In this document: one piece after another, positions 1 through 8,920 of the stretch | Layout of the letters: the number at the start of each line of letters is the position of its first letter | Position numbering within the stretch: position 1 is the first letter of the stretch | NCBI RefSeq assembly: GCF_013408335.1 | Contig: NZ_JACBZR010000001.1 | Coordinates: 5,977,501-6,041,500 of the forward strand | From: Nocardioides panzhihuensis | GTDB lineage: Bacteria; Actinomycetota; Actinomycetes; Propionibacteriales; Nocardioidaceae | Length of the DNA: 64,000 nucleotides | Direction of reading: 5' to 3' | Translations under genes and position numbers: made by a program | Notes under the pieces: generated by a model | Told to the model about the DNA's origin: nothing | The model's database searches: none | What the model saw: the letters and a program-made list of their open reading frames with translations, nothing else

Positions 1-648
1 TTCGACTACGGCAGGCAGGGGATCTTGTACGTCGCCCGCCACCTGCCCCCTCCCGGGCGCGACGGCATGGGCGCCAAGACCATGGACGAGATCGTCGACC
101 TGGTCGACGCCGCGGACGGGCGTACGCTCGGGCTCTTCTCCTCACGCCGTGCCGCCGAGGCGGCCGCCGAGGTCGTGCGCCAGAAGCTGCCTCACCTGAC
201 CACGCTGGCCCAGGGCGACGCCCAGCTGCCCGAGCTCGCCGCGCAGTTCGTCGCCGACCCGCATACGGTGCTCTTCGGGACGCTGTCGCTGTGGCAGGGC
301 CTCGACGTGCCCGGTGACACCTGCCAGCTCGTGATCATCGACCGGATCCCGTTCCCGCGGCCCGACGACCCGCTGATGTCGGCCCGGCAGCAGGCGGCCG
401 ACAAGGCCGGCGGCAACGGGTTCATGCAGGTCGCAGCAACTCATGCGGCGCTGCTGCTGGCGCAGGGGGCCGGTCGGCTGATCCGCACCACCACCGACCG
501 TGGGGTCGTGGCCGTGCTCGACGCCCGCCTGGCGACCGCCCGCTACGGCGGGTTCCTCAAGGCGAGCCTGCCGCCGATGTGGGCCACCACCGACCCCGAT
601 GTCGTCCGAAAGGCTCTCAAGCGGCTCTCCGAGCTGGCCTCTGCCTGA
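1..648 (+). CDS. dinG: DinG-family ATP-dependent helicase, 3' end (5' truncated by window)
   Basis: This is the C-terminal part of an XPD/DinG-type superfamily 2 DNA helicase, which unwinds DNA or R-loops with ATP. The frame is open from the first base, so the true start lies outside the window. The visible 215 or so residues hold the second RecA-like domain. FGTLSLWQGLDVPGD is the helicase motif V region, and QGAGRLIRTTTDRGVVAVLD carries the Q-x-x-GR-x-IR motif VI with its arginine finger. The stop is followed by a strong convergent hairpin. The Fe-S cysteines and Walker A that would confirm the family lie upstream and are not visible. The assignment to DinG rather than another Rad3-like helicase is likely but not certain. 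Confidence 0.88.
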   Translation, partial: FDYGRQGILYVARHLPPPGRDGMGAKTMDEIVDLVDAADGRTLGLFSSRRAAEAAAEVVRQKLPHLTTLAQGDAQLPELAAQFVADPHTVLFGTLSLWQGLDVPGDTCQLVIIDRIPFPRPDDPLMSARQQAADKAGGNGFMQVAATHAALLLAQGAGRLIRTTTDRGVVAVLDARLATARYGGFLKASLPPMWATTDPDVVRKALKRLSELASA

Positions 649-680
649 GCCAGCGGTATCGGCTCGTCCTGACCAAAACT

Positions 681-720
681 CACGCCGAGTCGGCTCGTCA
701 GAACGAGCCGGCTCGGCGTG
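681..720. terminator. Convergent bidirectional terminator hairpin
   Basis: An 18-bp stem with one G-T wobble begins CACGCCGAG and closes CTCGGCGTG around a loop of about 4 nt. It lies between the stop of the helicase gene and the stop of the convergent metalloprotease gene, so it probably ends transcription from both sides. There is no U-tract, as is usual in actinobacteria. Confidence 0.8.
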
Positions 721-729
721 GGATGTGCG

Positions 730-2286
730 TCAGCGGTAGGTCTTCGCCCACCAGCGATGGGTGGCCTTGTCGGGCGAAGCGACACCGCGGCAGGAGAACG
801 CGGTGCCCTGGCCACACTTGAAGTTGCTGCTCGCGTTGGCGAAGGTGACCTCGACCTTGCGGATCCGCTTGGAGGAGAAGCCCTTGATGGTCTTCGTGGC
901 GATGCCGTCGCGGTTGGGCTTGAGGTAGTAGACGCTCCGGGTGCCGTCGGTGCGGAAGACGCTGACCACGGCGGCGTTGGCGTCGCGACGAGCCACGTCG
1001 ACCTTCACCCGCAGCTTCCAGCCCTTGCCGACCTTCTTGGGCACGAGGCGCTGCGAAGCGTAGGTGAGGTGCTTGAGGGTGAACTTGCCGCCGATGGTCT
1101 GCCGCTTGGCGGGCAGCGCGATGCGGCCGTCGTAGACCGGCGCGTAGTAGGCGCGGCCCTCGCTGTAGGTCTTCGAGGGGGCCAGGTTGGCGGCGGCGAA
1201 GCGGACGTACTGCTCCTTCAGGGTGGTGCCGCGAGCGGCGAGCGCCCGGCGGATCGCGAGGGTGGAGTAGGTCGACGGGGCCCGGTTCCAGACGTCGAGG
1301 ACCACTGCCGGCAGGTCGCCCCGCTCCCTGGCGAAGCGCTCGGAGAGATAGCGGAAGAAGATCCAGTTGCCGTAGATGCCGAGGTTGGAGACGTTGGAGT
1401 TGTCGAGCGGCTTGCGCTGGTCCTCGAGCTGGCCGTAGGCGAGGTACTGCCGGTTGTCGTTGATGCTGTCGTAGACCTCGTCCTCGACCCAGGTCGCGGT
1501 GGACTCCATCATCCAGCGGTCCTCGCCGGCGTCGTAGGCGAACTGAACCGCGTGGAAGTACTCGTGAGCGGCCGTCACGCGAAGGTTCTCGGTGGGCGTG
1601 TTCATGGAGCCGTACTCGCTGGTGGCGTAGTCGTTGTCCAGGACGCAGTAGGCGGTCGCGGCGGTCTTGGAGACCTTCGTCTCCGGCGCGCAGTAGCCGT
1701 AGTAGCCCTCGTCGTAGAGGTTCTCCAGGTAGATGTCGACCTTGCCCGGGGTGACCGACTTGTCGGCCGCGGGCTTGCGGTAGCCCGCCTTCACGTAGAT
1801 GTTGTGGACCTTCGTGACCACGTCGCGGACCTGGGTCGCGTACGCCACGGAGGCCCTGTCGCCACCCTTGCCCGGGGTGTAGTGGACGCAGACCGCGTCG
1901 CTGCAGGTCTGGCTGGCCGCGCGGGGACGGGCGAGCAGCTCGCGCGCTGCCGTCTGGTTGGAGCCGTCCAGAGCGTCCTTGGCGTTCCACAGGTCGGCCA
2001 GCGCGATCGTCGCGTCGGGGCGGCCGGCGACGTGGCGCCCGGGCACGAACTGCCGCGCGCCGCGAACCGACTGGTTGCGCTTGACCTTCTTGGCCGCCGC
2101 GAGCGCCTCACGGGCCGCCTTCTCCGTCACCGGCTGCTCGGCGCTGGTGTTCCCGCCGGTCATCACCGACGCGGCCGGGGTCGACCCGGTTGCGGGCATG
2201 GTGGCCGCGAACGTGGCTACGACCATGCCTGCGATCAGGACGAGGGAGCGTTGTTTGCGGTTGATCCGGCGGGCAATGTTTCGCAT
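730..2286 (-). CDS. Secreted zinc metalloprotease, HEYFH type (MXAN_6640-like)
   Basis: Predicted extracellular metallopeptidase of 518 residues. The N-terminus has basic residues and then a hydrophobic stretch at about 14-35, consistent with a Sec signal peptide. The zinc motif HEYFH is at residues 241-245, and a glutamate in MMESTATW (E261) lies 20 residues later, as expected for a gluzincin third ligand. Two cysteine pairs (about 128/133 and 199/214) could form disulfides outside the cell. The C-terminal 200 residues are beta-rich, with no catalytic motif I recognise. The family resemblance is to proteins annotated as MXAN_6640 family putative metalloproteases; the substrate is unknown. 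The start is an ATG with no clear Shine-Dalgarno. The gene is monocistronic, between two hairpins. Confidence 0.75.
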   Translation of the reverse strand: MRNIARRINRKQRSLVLIAGMVVATFAATMPATGSTPAASVMTGGNTSAEQPVTEKAAREALAAAKKVKRNQSVRGARQFVPGRHVAGRPDATIALADLWNAKDALDGSNQTAARELLARPRAASQTCSDAVCVHYTPGKGGDRASVAYATQVRDVVTKVHNIYVKAGYRKPAADKSVTPGKVDIYLENLYDEGYYGYCAPETKVSKTAATAYCVLDNDYATSEYGSMNTPTENLRVTAAHEYFHAVQFAYDAGEDRWMMESTATWVEDEVYDSINDNRQYLAYGQLEDQRKPLDNSNVSNLGIYGNWIFFRYLSERFARERGDLPAVVLDVWNRAPSTYSTLAIRRALAARGTTLKEQYVRFAAANLAPSKTYSEGRAYYAPVYDGRIALPAKRQTIGGKFTLKHLTYASQRLVPKKVGKGWKLRVKVDVARRDANAAVVSVFRTDGTRSVYYLKPNRDGIATKTIKGFSSKRIRKVEVTFANASSNFKCGQGTAFSCRGVASPDKATHRWWAKTYR

Positions 2287-2413
2287 GAGATACCAGACGT
2301 TCGGGAAGGCAGACCAGGGCAGTCTAAGCGCAGAGGGCCGACCCTACACCGGTGAAACGCCTAGACGGGCCGCGAGACATGAGGGTGGTGCCGAGCGCTG
2401 CAGGAGACGACTC

Positions 2414-2442
2414 AGCCGCCGGCCCTGTATGGGCCGGCGGCT
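2414..2442. terminator. Hairpin terminator downstream of lexA
   Basis: A perfect 12-bp GC stem, AGCCGCCGGCCC, pairs with its complement around the loop TGTAT. It lies just past the lexA stop on the minus strand and is therefore its likely terminator. There is no U-tail. Confidence 0.75.
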
Positions 2443-2465
2443 GGATCTCACGCAGTGTTCAGGTC

Positions 2466-3233
2466 TCAGAGGCTACGCAGAACAGCCGTCACCTTGCCGA
2501 GGATCGTCGCGTGGGTGCCGTCGATCGGCTCGTACGCAGCGTTGTGCGGCAGCAGCCAGACCTTGCCGTCCTTGCGGGAGAGCGTCTTGACGGTCGCCTC
2601 GCCATCGATCAGCGCGGCCACGATCTCGCCGTTCTCCGCGGTCGGCTGCTGGCGCACGACCACGAAGTCGCCGTCGCAGATGGCGGCGTCGACCATCGAG
2701 TCACCGGAGACCGAGAGCAGGAAGAGATCGCCGTTGCCGACCAGCTGCTTGGGCAGCGGGAAGACGTCCTCGACGCTCTGCTGGCTCGACGTCTCCTCGG
2801 CCAGGATCGGGCCACCGGCCGCGATCCGACCGACCAAGGGGACCATGGTGGCGTCGGGGTTGGGGTTGACTGCGGCCTCGGCGGCGACCGTCGTCTCGGG
2901 CTCCTCGCCGGACATCGCCTTGCGGTGAGCCATCACCTCGGGGAGGAAGACCTCGAGGGCGCGGGGTCGCTTCGGGTCCTTGCGGATCAGACCACGCTGC
3001 TCCAACGCGCGGAGCTGGTGGGCCACGCTGCTGGTGCTGGTCAGCCCGACCGCGGCGCCGATCTCGCGCATGCTGGGCGGATAGCCGCGCTGCTCGATGC
3101 TGTCGCGCAGGTGCGCGAGGATGCGCTGCTGACGCGGCGTGAGCCCGGTCGCGTCCGGCGGCCCATCGGGCAGCTCGCGGACGCGGCTCTTCTTCGAACC
3201 GCCTGATCCGGTGCCTGTCTTCTGCGTGGTCAT
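2466..3233 (-). CDS. lexA: LexA SOS repressor
   Basis: LexA binds SOS boxes and cleaves itself when RecA filaments form on damaged DNA. The protein has 255 residues. The winged helix-turn-helix lies at about 36-85 ([19 protein letters not shown] is the recognition region). The cleavage site is the Ala-Gly bond at 139-140 in [10 protein letters not shown]. The catalytic serine is S179 in SGDSM and the general base is K216 in GEATVKTL, so the peptidase S24 domain is intact. The first 30 residues are a disordered extension common in actinobacterial LexA. The promoter seems leaderless: TAATGT ends about 6 nt before the ATG, with TTGAAG 18 bp upstream. A LexA box overlaps the -35, so the gene should be autoregulated. 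It is divergent from the LysM gene. Confidence 0.97.
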   Translation of the reverse strand: MTTQKTGTGSGGSKKSRVRELPDGPPDATGLTPRQQRILAHLRDSIEQRGYPPSMREIGAAVGLTSTSSVAHQLRALEQRGLIRKDPKRPRALEVFLPEVMAHRKAMSGEEPETTVAAEAAVNPNPDATMVPLVGRIAAGGPILAEETSSQQSVEDVFPLPKQLVGNGDLFLLSVSGDSMVDAAICDGDFVVVRQQPTAENGEIVAALIDGEATVKTLSRKDGKVWLLPHNAAYEPIDGTHATILGKVTAVLRSL

Positions 3234-3265
3234 GTCATCACATTAGTCCCTCTGGCACCACTACT

Positions 3266-3281
3266 TCAAACATCTGTTCGA
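3266..3281. promoter_or_regulatory. LexA (SOS) box of the lexA promoter
   Basis: The sequence TCAAACATCTGTTCGA matches the actinobacterial SOS palindrome TCGAAC-N4-GTTCGA with one mismatch. It overlaps the probable -35 of the leaderless lexA promoter on the minus strand. Confidence 0.85.
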
Positions 3282-3329
3282 TCTCATCTGTGACGCGTGT
3301 CGGCGCTCGAAAATTCTTGGGCGCGCCAC

Positions 3330-3389
3330 TTGCGTTGTTCGAACACGTGATCTAACTTCGAACATGTGCTCGATCGAACACGTGATCGA
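3330..3389 (+). promoter_or_regulatory. SOS promoter with three adjacent LexA boxes
   Basis: Three LexA-type boxes lie almost end to end: TCGAACACGTGATCTA (3339-3354), TCGAACATGTGCTCGA (3358-3373) and TCGAACACGTGATCGA (3374-3389). A plausible sigma-70-type promoter, TTGCGT, 17 bp, TAACTT (3353-3358), has box 1 in its spacer, box 2 at the transcription start and box 3 just downstream. Each left half-site is perfect and each right half-site is slightly degenerate. This should give tight repression of the LysM gene and strong induction on DNA damage. Confidence 0.82.
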
Positions 3390-3413
3390 GAGACTTGTGA
3401 ACTGGAGGCCGTG

Positions 3414-3806
3414 ATGAGTGCAACCGTCTATGTGCTGCCCGTAGCCGAACCGCCCCGCCCTGTGCGTGAGGAGCGCCGCTCGACGGTGCGACTCACCCGG
3501 CGAGGACGGGTCGTCGTGTTCGCGTTCGCGTTGGTCGTGCTCTTCGGGATCGCGCTGATCGGGGCGAAGGTGGCGTTCGCGGCGGAGAACGGTGCGGAAA
3601 AAAGTGCCAGATTTCTTGGCCCTGACTCCGCCGCCCACACGATGGTCGTCGGTGATGGCGACACGCTCTGGGACATCTCCGCGAAGGCCATCGTCGGCAC
3701 TGACGCCTCGATTCGGGAGATGGAGCAGACGATCAAGGAGCTCAACGGCCTCGAGTCCTCGATGCTCCTGTCCGGGCAGACCCTGATCGTGCCGACCGCG
3801 CCGTAA
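3414..3806 (+). CDS. SOS-induced LysM membrane protein, DivS/ChiZ-like division suppressor
   Basis: A 130-residue protein with a basic cytoplasmic N-terminus, one transmembrane segment at about 29-50 (RVVVFAFALVVLFGIALIG) and an outward LysM domain at about 76-127, which would bind peptidoglycan. Gene order and size match the lexA-divergent genes known in actinobacteria: divS of Corynebacterium glutamicum and Rv2719c (chiZ) of Mycobacterium tuberculosis, both SOS-induced suppressors of cell division. Function is therefore inferred from position, regulation and architecture. The ATG at 3414 is chosen because GGAGG lies 5 nt upstream; an upstream GTG at 3366 falls inside the LexA boxes and has no ribosome binding site. 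A perfect hairpin follows the gene. Confidence 0.85.
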   Translation: MSATVYVLPVAEPPRPVREERRSTVRLTRRGRVVVFAFALVVLFGIALIGAKVAFAAENGAEKSARFLGPDSAAHTMVVGDGDTLWDISAKAIVGTDASIREMEQTIKELNGLESSMLLSGQTLIVPTAP

Positions 3807-3939
3807 GGCTCATTGATGTCCGGCTGCTCCTTCGAGACGACTGAGCGAGGTCGAGCGGCGAGCTTGCTCGTCCGCTCGCGCCGAGCGAGGGAGTCAGCCC
3901 GCGCAGCGGGCACCCTGGCAGCCGGCAACCGGGGAAAGT

Positions 3940-3979
3940 GAGAGTGCTGCAGACGATGGGAAGCGTCTGCAGCACTCTC
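3940..3979. terminator. Convergent terminator hairpin
   Basis: A perfect 16-bp inverted repeat (GAGAGTGCTGCAGACG and its complement) with an 8-nt loop lies between the convergent LysM gene and the gene ending at 4007. Upstream, at about 3825-3900, is an intergenic stretch with GAGCGAGGTCGAGCGG-type sequence that resembles the dispersed repeats seen elsewhere in the window. Confidence 0.82.
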
Positions 3980-4006
3980 GCTGTTTCGGGGCCTGCTGTT
4001 TCGGTG

Positions 4007-4969
4007 TCAGTGACGCCCGCGATAAGGGCTGTCCGGCTCGGCCGGCGGCCACTGCTTGTTGCGGATGCCGTGTCGCGGCGGCCACTCGTCGTCCGGTTGG
4101 TCGGACGGGTCCTGGGGTTGCCGCTGGGCGGGCATCGCCTGGGTTGCCGCGGGATCCTGGGTCAGTCGAGCCCGAGAGCCGGTCTGGCCGTAGCTGATCG
4201 GCGCCTGGTAGGCGCCGGACTGATACTGCGGGGCTGCGGCCTGCTGGGTGGGATAGCCGTCGGTGGTGTATCCCTGCGATGCGTACCCCGGGGTGCTCTG
4301 TGGTGTCGAGGTCGGCGTCGAGGGGTTGGAGTAGTAGGGCTGCGGGGTCGGCGGAGGACTGGTCGGCGGTTGGTAGGCCGATGCGCCGTAAGCGGCTCGG
4401 CTGCCGGTGTTGCCGTAGCCCTGATCGTCCCCGGGGTAGCCGTAGGGCGACTGGGAGCCCGTGTCCGTGTTGTAGGCCGAGCGACTCCCGGTGCCGCCGT
4501 ACGGCTGCTGCTGACTCCCGGTGTCGGTGCTGTGTCGGTTGTAGGAGCCGGTGTCCTCGTAGCCGTAGGAGCCGGTGCCGTAGTAGTCCTGCTCCGAGTA
4601 GGTCTGGCCCGGATAGTCCTGCTCCTCGACGTAGGCGTTGGAGTGGTTTCCGGCGTAGTCGTCGGCGGGCGGTGGGGTGGGGGAGCCGGTGAGGGCCCGC
4701 CAGGCCTTCCCGGCGAAGGTGAAGGTCAGGAAGAGGCAGGCGACTGCTGCGACCGCTGCGATGGCGAGCTTCACCCAGGCGCCGGAATCGCCTCCCCGTG
4801 CGTCGGCCCCGAAACCGACGGCGACCCACACCAGCACTCCCCAGATGATCAGGGAGACCAGTGTTGCGATCGCAGGCAAGATGAAAGGTGGCCGGGGACC
4901 GCTTCTGGGGCGCGTGCCTCTCCGCGACCCGACGCGATTTCCTCCGGAGATGTTTGTCACGGGGGTCAT
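4007..4969 (-). CDS. Two-TM membrane protein with Tyr/Gly/Ser/Thr-rich tail
   Basis: Function not recognised. The ATG at 4969 gives 320 residues; a GTG at 5035 would add 22. Neither has a good ribosome binding site. After a basic N-terminus there are two predicted membrane segments, at about 29-52 and 65-86, and then about 230 residues of low-complexity sequence. This tail is built from loose TGS(Y/R), YG and QQPYGG-type repeats and proline-rich runs, and ends in a charged stretch. Such tails are common in actinobacterial membrane proteins and are probably disordered in the cytoplasm. It is convergent with the LysM gene and divergent from nrdR. Nothing in the context fixes a role. Confidence 0.6.
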   Translation of the reverse strand: MTPVTNISGGNRVGSRRGTRPRSGPRPPFILPAIATLVSLIIWGVLVWVAVGFGADARGGDSGAWVKLAIAAVAAVACLFLTFTFAGKAWRALTGSPTPPPADDYAGNHSNAYVEEQDYPGQTYSEQDYYGTGSYGYEDTGSYNRHSTDTGSQQQPYGGTGSRSAYNTDTGSQSPYGYPGDDQGYGNTGSRAAYGASAYQPPTSPPPTPQPYYSNPSTPTSTPQSTPGYASQGYTTDGYPTQQAAAPQYQSGAYQAPISYGQTGSRARLTQDPAATQAMPAQRQPQDPSDQPDDEWPPRHGIRNKQWPPAEPDSPYRGRH

Positions 4970-5094
4970 TCTTACGCATGGAGCCCAGTTCGGTGCCCCT
5001 GAACCGGAATCTTTCGGTGTTTGGCCCGGCGACACGCCGTGCAGGCGGGAAACCCGCCCCGCGCTTGCATCGGCTGAGGGGCGGGCGTACGGTT

Positions 5095-5145
5095 ACCACT
5101 ACATCTAGTAGTTACACGGCTGTAGTTATCCACATCTAGTTCACA
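5095..5145 (+). promoter_or_regulatory. Tandem NrdR boxes upstream of nrdR-nrdJ
   Basis: Two NrdR-type palindromes are visible: CCACTACATCTAGTAGTT near 5096-5113 and CCACATCTAGTTCAC near 5130-5144. Their shared ATCTAGT cores start at 5103 and 5134, exactly 31 bp apart, or three helical turns. NrdR is known to bind paired boxes at integral-turn spacing. They lie about 140-180 bp before nrdR and indicate autoregulation of the operon by NrdR. Between the boxes and nrdR the DNA is rich in TCCACAG-like repeats whose meaning I cannot tell. Confidence 0.78.
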
Positions 5146-5277
5146 TGAACAGGTGGATGACTCACAGCGATGTGGGTGTTGTTCCACAGGGGTCCACGCT
5201 CGTATCCACAGGTTCCACAGGCTCGGGCCGCCGTTGAGACGGCCTGGATCCACAGGCTTCATGAGAGGGGCTCGACC

Positions 5278-5778
5278 GTGCACTGTCCGTTCTGCCGACA
5301 CAGCGACACCAAGGTGCTCGACTCCCGTGTGGCCGAGGAGGGTGGCCAGATCCGGCGCCGCCGGGTCTGCCAGGAGTGCGGGAAGCGGTTCACGACCGTC
5401 GAGCAGATGCAGCTGATGGTGGCCAAGCGCTCCGGCGCAGCGGAGCCGTTCAGCCGCGACAAGGCGGTGCACGGCGTACGCAAGGCTTGCAAGGGTCGCC
5501 CGGTCACCGAGGATCAGCTCGCCTGCCTCGGTCAAGAGGTCGAGCAGGCGCTGCGGAGCCAGGGGTTGGCCGAGGTTCCCAGCCACGAGGTGGGGTTGGC
5601 GATCCTCGCGCCGCTGCGCGAGCTCGACGAGGTGGCCTATCTGCGCTTCGCCAGCGTCTACCGGGCCTTCGGGTCGGCGGACGACTTCGAGCGCGAGATC
5701 CAGATGCTGCGTACGGAACGGGAAGTCCAAGACTTCGAGGCAGAACATCCGGTCGAGGCTCCGGTGGGCACCGACTAG
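5278..5778 (+). CDS. nrdR: Transcriptional repressor NrdR
   Basis: NrdR senses ATP/dATP and represses ribonucleotide reductase genes. The 166-residue product begins with a zinc ribbon with cysteines C3, C6, C31 and C34 (CPFC and CQEC) and continues into an ATP-cone domain at about 46-136. The GTG start at 5278 is chosen because it puts the conserved HCPFC at the N-terminus and has GAGAGGGG about 8 nt upstream; longer reading upstream adds non-conserved sequence. It is the first gene of an operon with nrdJ, 190 nt downstream, and has two NrdR boxes upstream. The order nrdR-nrdJ with this regulation is as described in Streptomyces. The C-terminal 30 residues are acidic and variable. Confidence 0.96.
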   Translation: MHCPFCRHSDTKVLDSRVAEEGGQIRRRRVCQECGKRFTTVEQMQLMVAKRSGAAEPFSRDKAVHGVRKACKGRPVTEDQLACLGQEVEQALRSQGLAEVPSHEVGLAILAPLRELDEVAYLRFASVYRAFGSADDFEREIQMLRTEREVQDFEAEHPVEAPVGTD

Positions 5779-5968
5779 ATCCCACGGCCATTTGAATCGA
5801 GATGGCACACAGACCGGCCCGGGCAGGCCGTGGGGAAGCGACCTGTCCGGGCCATCCAGCACGACCCAGAACAAGAAGTACGAAGCCCGAACGGGCGCAA
5901 CAGGAGACTCCACCATCAGCACCGACCAGCAGCACAGCACAGCGATCGATGACAACAGGGGGAACGAA

Positions 5969-8908
5969 ATGATAGACACGGCAGCAGAGGCACAGGCGTC
6001 GACGAAGGCGGGCGCAGGGCTGAAGATCGAGCGGATCTTCAGCACCGAGGGCGTCCACCCGTACGACGAGATCACCTGGGAGCGACGCGACGTCGTCCAG
6101 AAGAACTGGAAGACCGGCGCGACCGTCTTCGAGCAGACCGGCGTGGAGTTCCCCGACTTCTGGTCGATCAATGCCTCGACGATCGTGACGACCAAGTACT
6201 TCCGCGGAGCGCTCGGCACCGAGAAGCGCGAGCAGAGCCTGAAGCAGCTGATCGACCGGGTCGTGAACACCTACGTCGCCTCCGGCAAGGAGAACGACTA
6301 CTTCGCCACGGACGCCGACGCCGACCTCTTCGGTCGCGAGCTCACCTGGCTGCTGGTCAACCAGCACTTCGCGTTCAACTCGCCGGTCTGGTTCAACGTC
6401 GGCACCGAGTCCCCCCAGCAGGTCTCTGCCTGCTTCATCCTCTCGGTCGACGACTCCATGGACTCGATCCTGAACTGGTACAAGGAAGAGGGCCTGATCT
6501 TCAAGGGCGGCTCCGGTGCCGGTCTCAACCTCTCCCGCATCCGCTCCTCCAAGGAGCTGCTGAAGTCCTCCGGCGGCACCGCCTCCGGCCCGGTCTCCTT
6601 CATGCGTGGCGCCGACGCGTCCGCGGGCACCATCAAGTCCGGCGGCGCCACCCGCCGTGCGGCGAAGATGGTCGTGCTCGACGTCGACCACCCCGACATC
6701 GAGGAGTTCGTCGAGACCAAGGCGCGCGAGGAGGACAAGATCCGCGCGCTGCGCGACGCCGGCTTCGACATGGACCTGGGCGGCAAGGACATCTCGTCCG
6801 TGCAGTACCAGAACGCCAACAACTCCGTGCGCGTCTCCGACGAGTTCATGCGCGCCGTCGAGGAGGGCAAGAAGTTCGGCCTCCGTGCCCGCACCACCGG
6901 TGAGGTCATCGAGGAGATCGACGCCCGCGAGCTGTTCCGCAAGATCTCGATCGCCGCGTGGGAGTGTGCCGACCCGGGTCTGCAGTACGACGACACCATC
7001 AACGACTGGCACACCAACCCGGAGACGGGCCGGATCACCGGCTCCAACCCGTGCTCGGAGTACATGTCGCTGGACAACTCCTCCTGCAACCTGGCGTCGC
7101 TGAACCTGCTGAAGTTCCTCAAGGACGACGACACCTTCGACGCCGTGCGTTTCGAGCAGGCCTGCGAGGTCGTCTTCACCGCGATGGACATCTCCATCTG
7201 CTTCGCCGACTTCCCGACCGAGGCGATCGGCCAGACCACCCGCGACTACCGCCAGCTCGGCATCGGGTACGCCAACCTCGGCGCGCTGCTGATGGCGATG
7301 GGTCTCGGCTACGACTCCGAGGGTGGCCGCACCATGGCTGCCGCCATCACCTCGCTGATGACCGGCGCCGGCTACAAGCGCTCGGCCGAGCTGGCCGGTG
7401 TCGTCGGTCCGTACGCCGGCTACGCCCGCAACGCGGAGGCTCACCTGCGGGTCATGCGCAAGCACCAGGCCGCCAACGACGCGGTCCGCTCGATCAACCC
7501 GGTCGACCGCAACATCATCGACGCGGCGACCAAGGTGTGGGCCGACGTCATCGAGATCGGCCGGGTCAACGGCTTCCGCAACGCCCAGGCCTCGCTGCTC
7601 GCGCCGACCGGCACCATCGGCTTCATGATGGACTGCGACACCACCGGCATCGAGCCCGACTTCTCGCTGGTCAAGTTCAAGAAGCTCGTCGGTGGCGGCT
7701 CGATGCAGATCGTCAACCAGGTGATCCCGCGGGCGCTGAAGAAGATGGGCTACCAGCCCGAGCAGATCGAGGCGATCGTCGACTACATCGCCGAGCACGG
7801 CCACGTCATCGACGCGCCGGGCCTACGCCAGGAGCACTACGAGGTCTTCGACACCGCGATGGGCAAGCGCGCGCTGAAGCCGATGGGCCACGTACGCATG
7901 ATGGCCGCGACGCAGCCGTTCCTCTCCGGGGCGATCTCCAAGACCGTCAACCTGCCCGAGACCGCTACGGTCGAGGAGATCGAGCAGGTCTACATGGAGT
8001 CGTGGAAGCTGGGCCTGAAGGCCACCGCGATCTACCGCGACAACTGCAAGGTCGGCCAGCCGCTGGCCGACGGCAAGTCGGAGGGCGCCAAGAAGGACCA
8101 GGGTCTCTCCACCGCTGCGGAGGCCGCGGAGGCAGTGGCCGCCGAGGTCGAGCCCGAGGTCATCGAGAAGATCATCGAGAAGATCGTCTACGCGCCGACC
8201 CGCAAGCGTCTGCCGAAGTCGCGCGTCTCGCGCACCACCTCCTTCACGGTCGGTGGCGCCGAGGGCTACATGACCTCCGGTGCCCACGCCGACGGCGAGC
8301 TCGGTGAGGTCTTCCTCAAGCTCGGCAAGCAGGGCTCGACCCTGGCCGGTGTCATGGACGCCTTCTCCATCGCGGTGTCCGTCGGCCTCCAGTACGGTGT
8401 GCCGCTGGAGACCTACGTCTCCAAGTTCACCAACCTGAAGTTCGAGCCCGCCGGTCTGACCGACGACCCGGACGTACGCATGGCGCAGTCCCTCATGGAC
8501 TATGTCTTCCGCCGGCTGGCGCTGGACTACATGTCCTTCGAGGACCGCTCGGCTCTCGGCATCTACTCCGCCGACGAGCGTCAGCGCTACCTCGAGACCG
8601 GCTCCTACGAGCCGCTCGGCAACGGCGGCACCACCGCCGCCGAGCTCGTCCAGAAGCCTGCTCGGGAGCGCAAGGCTGCCCCGGAGGCGAAGTCCGAGGT
8701 CGTCGACGCCGACATCAAGGAGGAGGCCCCCGTCGAGGAGGCCCCGAAGGGTGAGGTCAAGACCGCACACACCACCGCCGAGCTGCTCGAGTCGATCAGC
8801 GGCATGGCCATCGACAGCCCGCTCTGCTTCACCTGCGGCACCAAGATGCGCCCCGCCGGCTCCTGCTACGTCTGCGAGGGCTGCGGCTCGACCTCCGGTT
8901 GCAGCTGA
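5969..8908 (+). CDS. nrdJ: Class II (adenosylcobalamin-dependent) ribonucleotide reductase
   Basis: NrdJ reduces ribonucleotides to deoxyribonucleotides using a radical made from coenzyme B12, independent of oxygen. The ATG at 5969 (979 residues) is chosen because AGGGGG lies about 8 nt upstream; the open frame continues to 5792 without similarity. The substrate-site cysteine is in QQVSACFILS, the loop NPCSEY with SSCNLASLNLLKF carries the second redox cysteine region, and APTGTIGFMMDCDTTG is a conserved barrel motif. After the barrel comes a TSCPD-type domain (GEVFLKLGKQGSTLAG). An acidic linker precedes a C-terminal cysteine-rich tail (CFTCGTKM, CYVCEGCGS) that should re-reduce the active site with thioredoxin. 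No B12 riboswitch is apparent in front of it. Confidence 0.96.
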   Translation: MIDTAAEAQASTKAGAGLKIERIFSTEGVHPYDEITWERRDVVQKNWKTGATVFEQTGVEFPDFWSINASTIVTTKYFRGALGTEKREQSLKQLIDRVVNTYVASGKENDYFATDADADLFGRELTWLLVNQHFAFNSPVWFNVGTESPQQVSACFILSVDDSMDSILNWYKEEGLIFKGGSGAGLNLSRIRSSKELLKSSGGTASGPVSFMRGADASAGTIKSGGATRRAAKMVVLDVDHPDIEEFVETKAREEDKIRALRDAGFDMDLGGKDISSVQYQNANNSVRVSDEFMRAVEEGKKFGLRARTTGEVIEEIDARELFRKISIAAWECADPGLQYDDTINDWHTNPETGRITGSNPCSEYMSLDNSSCNLASLNLLKFLKDDDTFDAVRFEQACEVVFTAMDISICFADFPTEAIGQTTRDYRQLGIGYANLGALLMAMGLGYDSEGGRTMAAAITSLMTGAGYKRSAELAGVVGPYAGYARNAEAHLRVMRKHQAANDAVRSINPVDRNIIDAATKVWADVIEIGRVNGFRNAQASLLAPTGTIGFMMDCDTTGIEPDFSLVKFKKLVGGGSMQIVNQVIPRALKKMGYQPEQIEAIVDYIAEHGHVIDAPGLRQEHYEVFDTAMGKRALKPMGHVRMMAATQPFLSGAISKTVNLPETATVEEIEQVYMESWKLGLKATAIYRDNCKVGQPLADGKSEGAKKDQGLSTAAEAAEAVAAEVEPEVIEKIIEKIVYAPTRKRLPKSRVSRTTSFTVGGAEGYMTSGAHADGELGEVFLKLGKQGSTLAGVMDAFSIAVSVGLQYGVPLETYVSKFTNLKFEPAGLTDDPDVRMAQSLMDYVFRRLALDYMSFEDRSALGIYSADERQRYLETGSYEPLGNGGTTAAELVQKPARERKAAPEAKSEVVDADIKEEAPVEEAPKGEVKTAHTTAELLESISGMAIDSPLCFTCGTKMRPAGSCYVCEGCGSTSGCS

Positions 8909-8920
8909 GCCTGAGTGAGT

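Noticed and set aside
718..2355. Long open frames opposite the metalloprotease, nrdJ, PIN/vsr and other genes
   Set aside because: They are GC-skew shadows: the translations are low-complexity Arg/Gly/Ala- or Val/Asp-rich, match no family, and the opposite strand carries clear protein motifs.
5115..5968. Cobalamin riboswitch before nrdR or nrdJ
   Set aside because: The conserved B12-box elements are not seen in either gap; the NrdR boxes explain regulation well.
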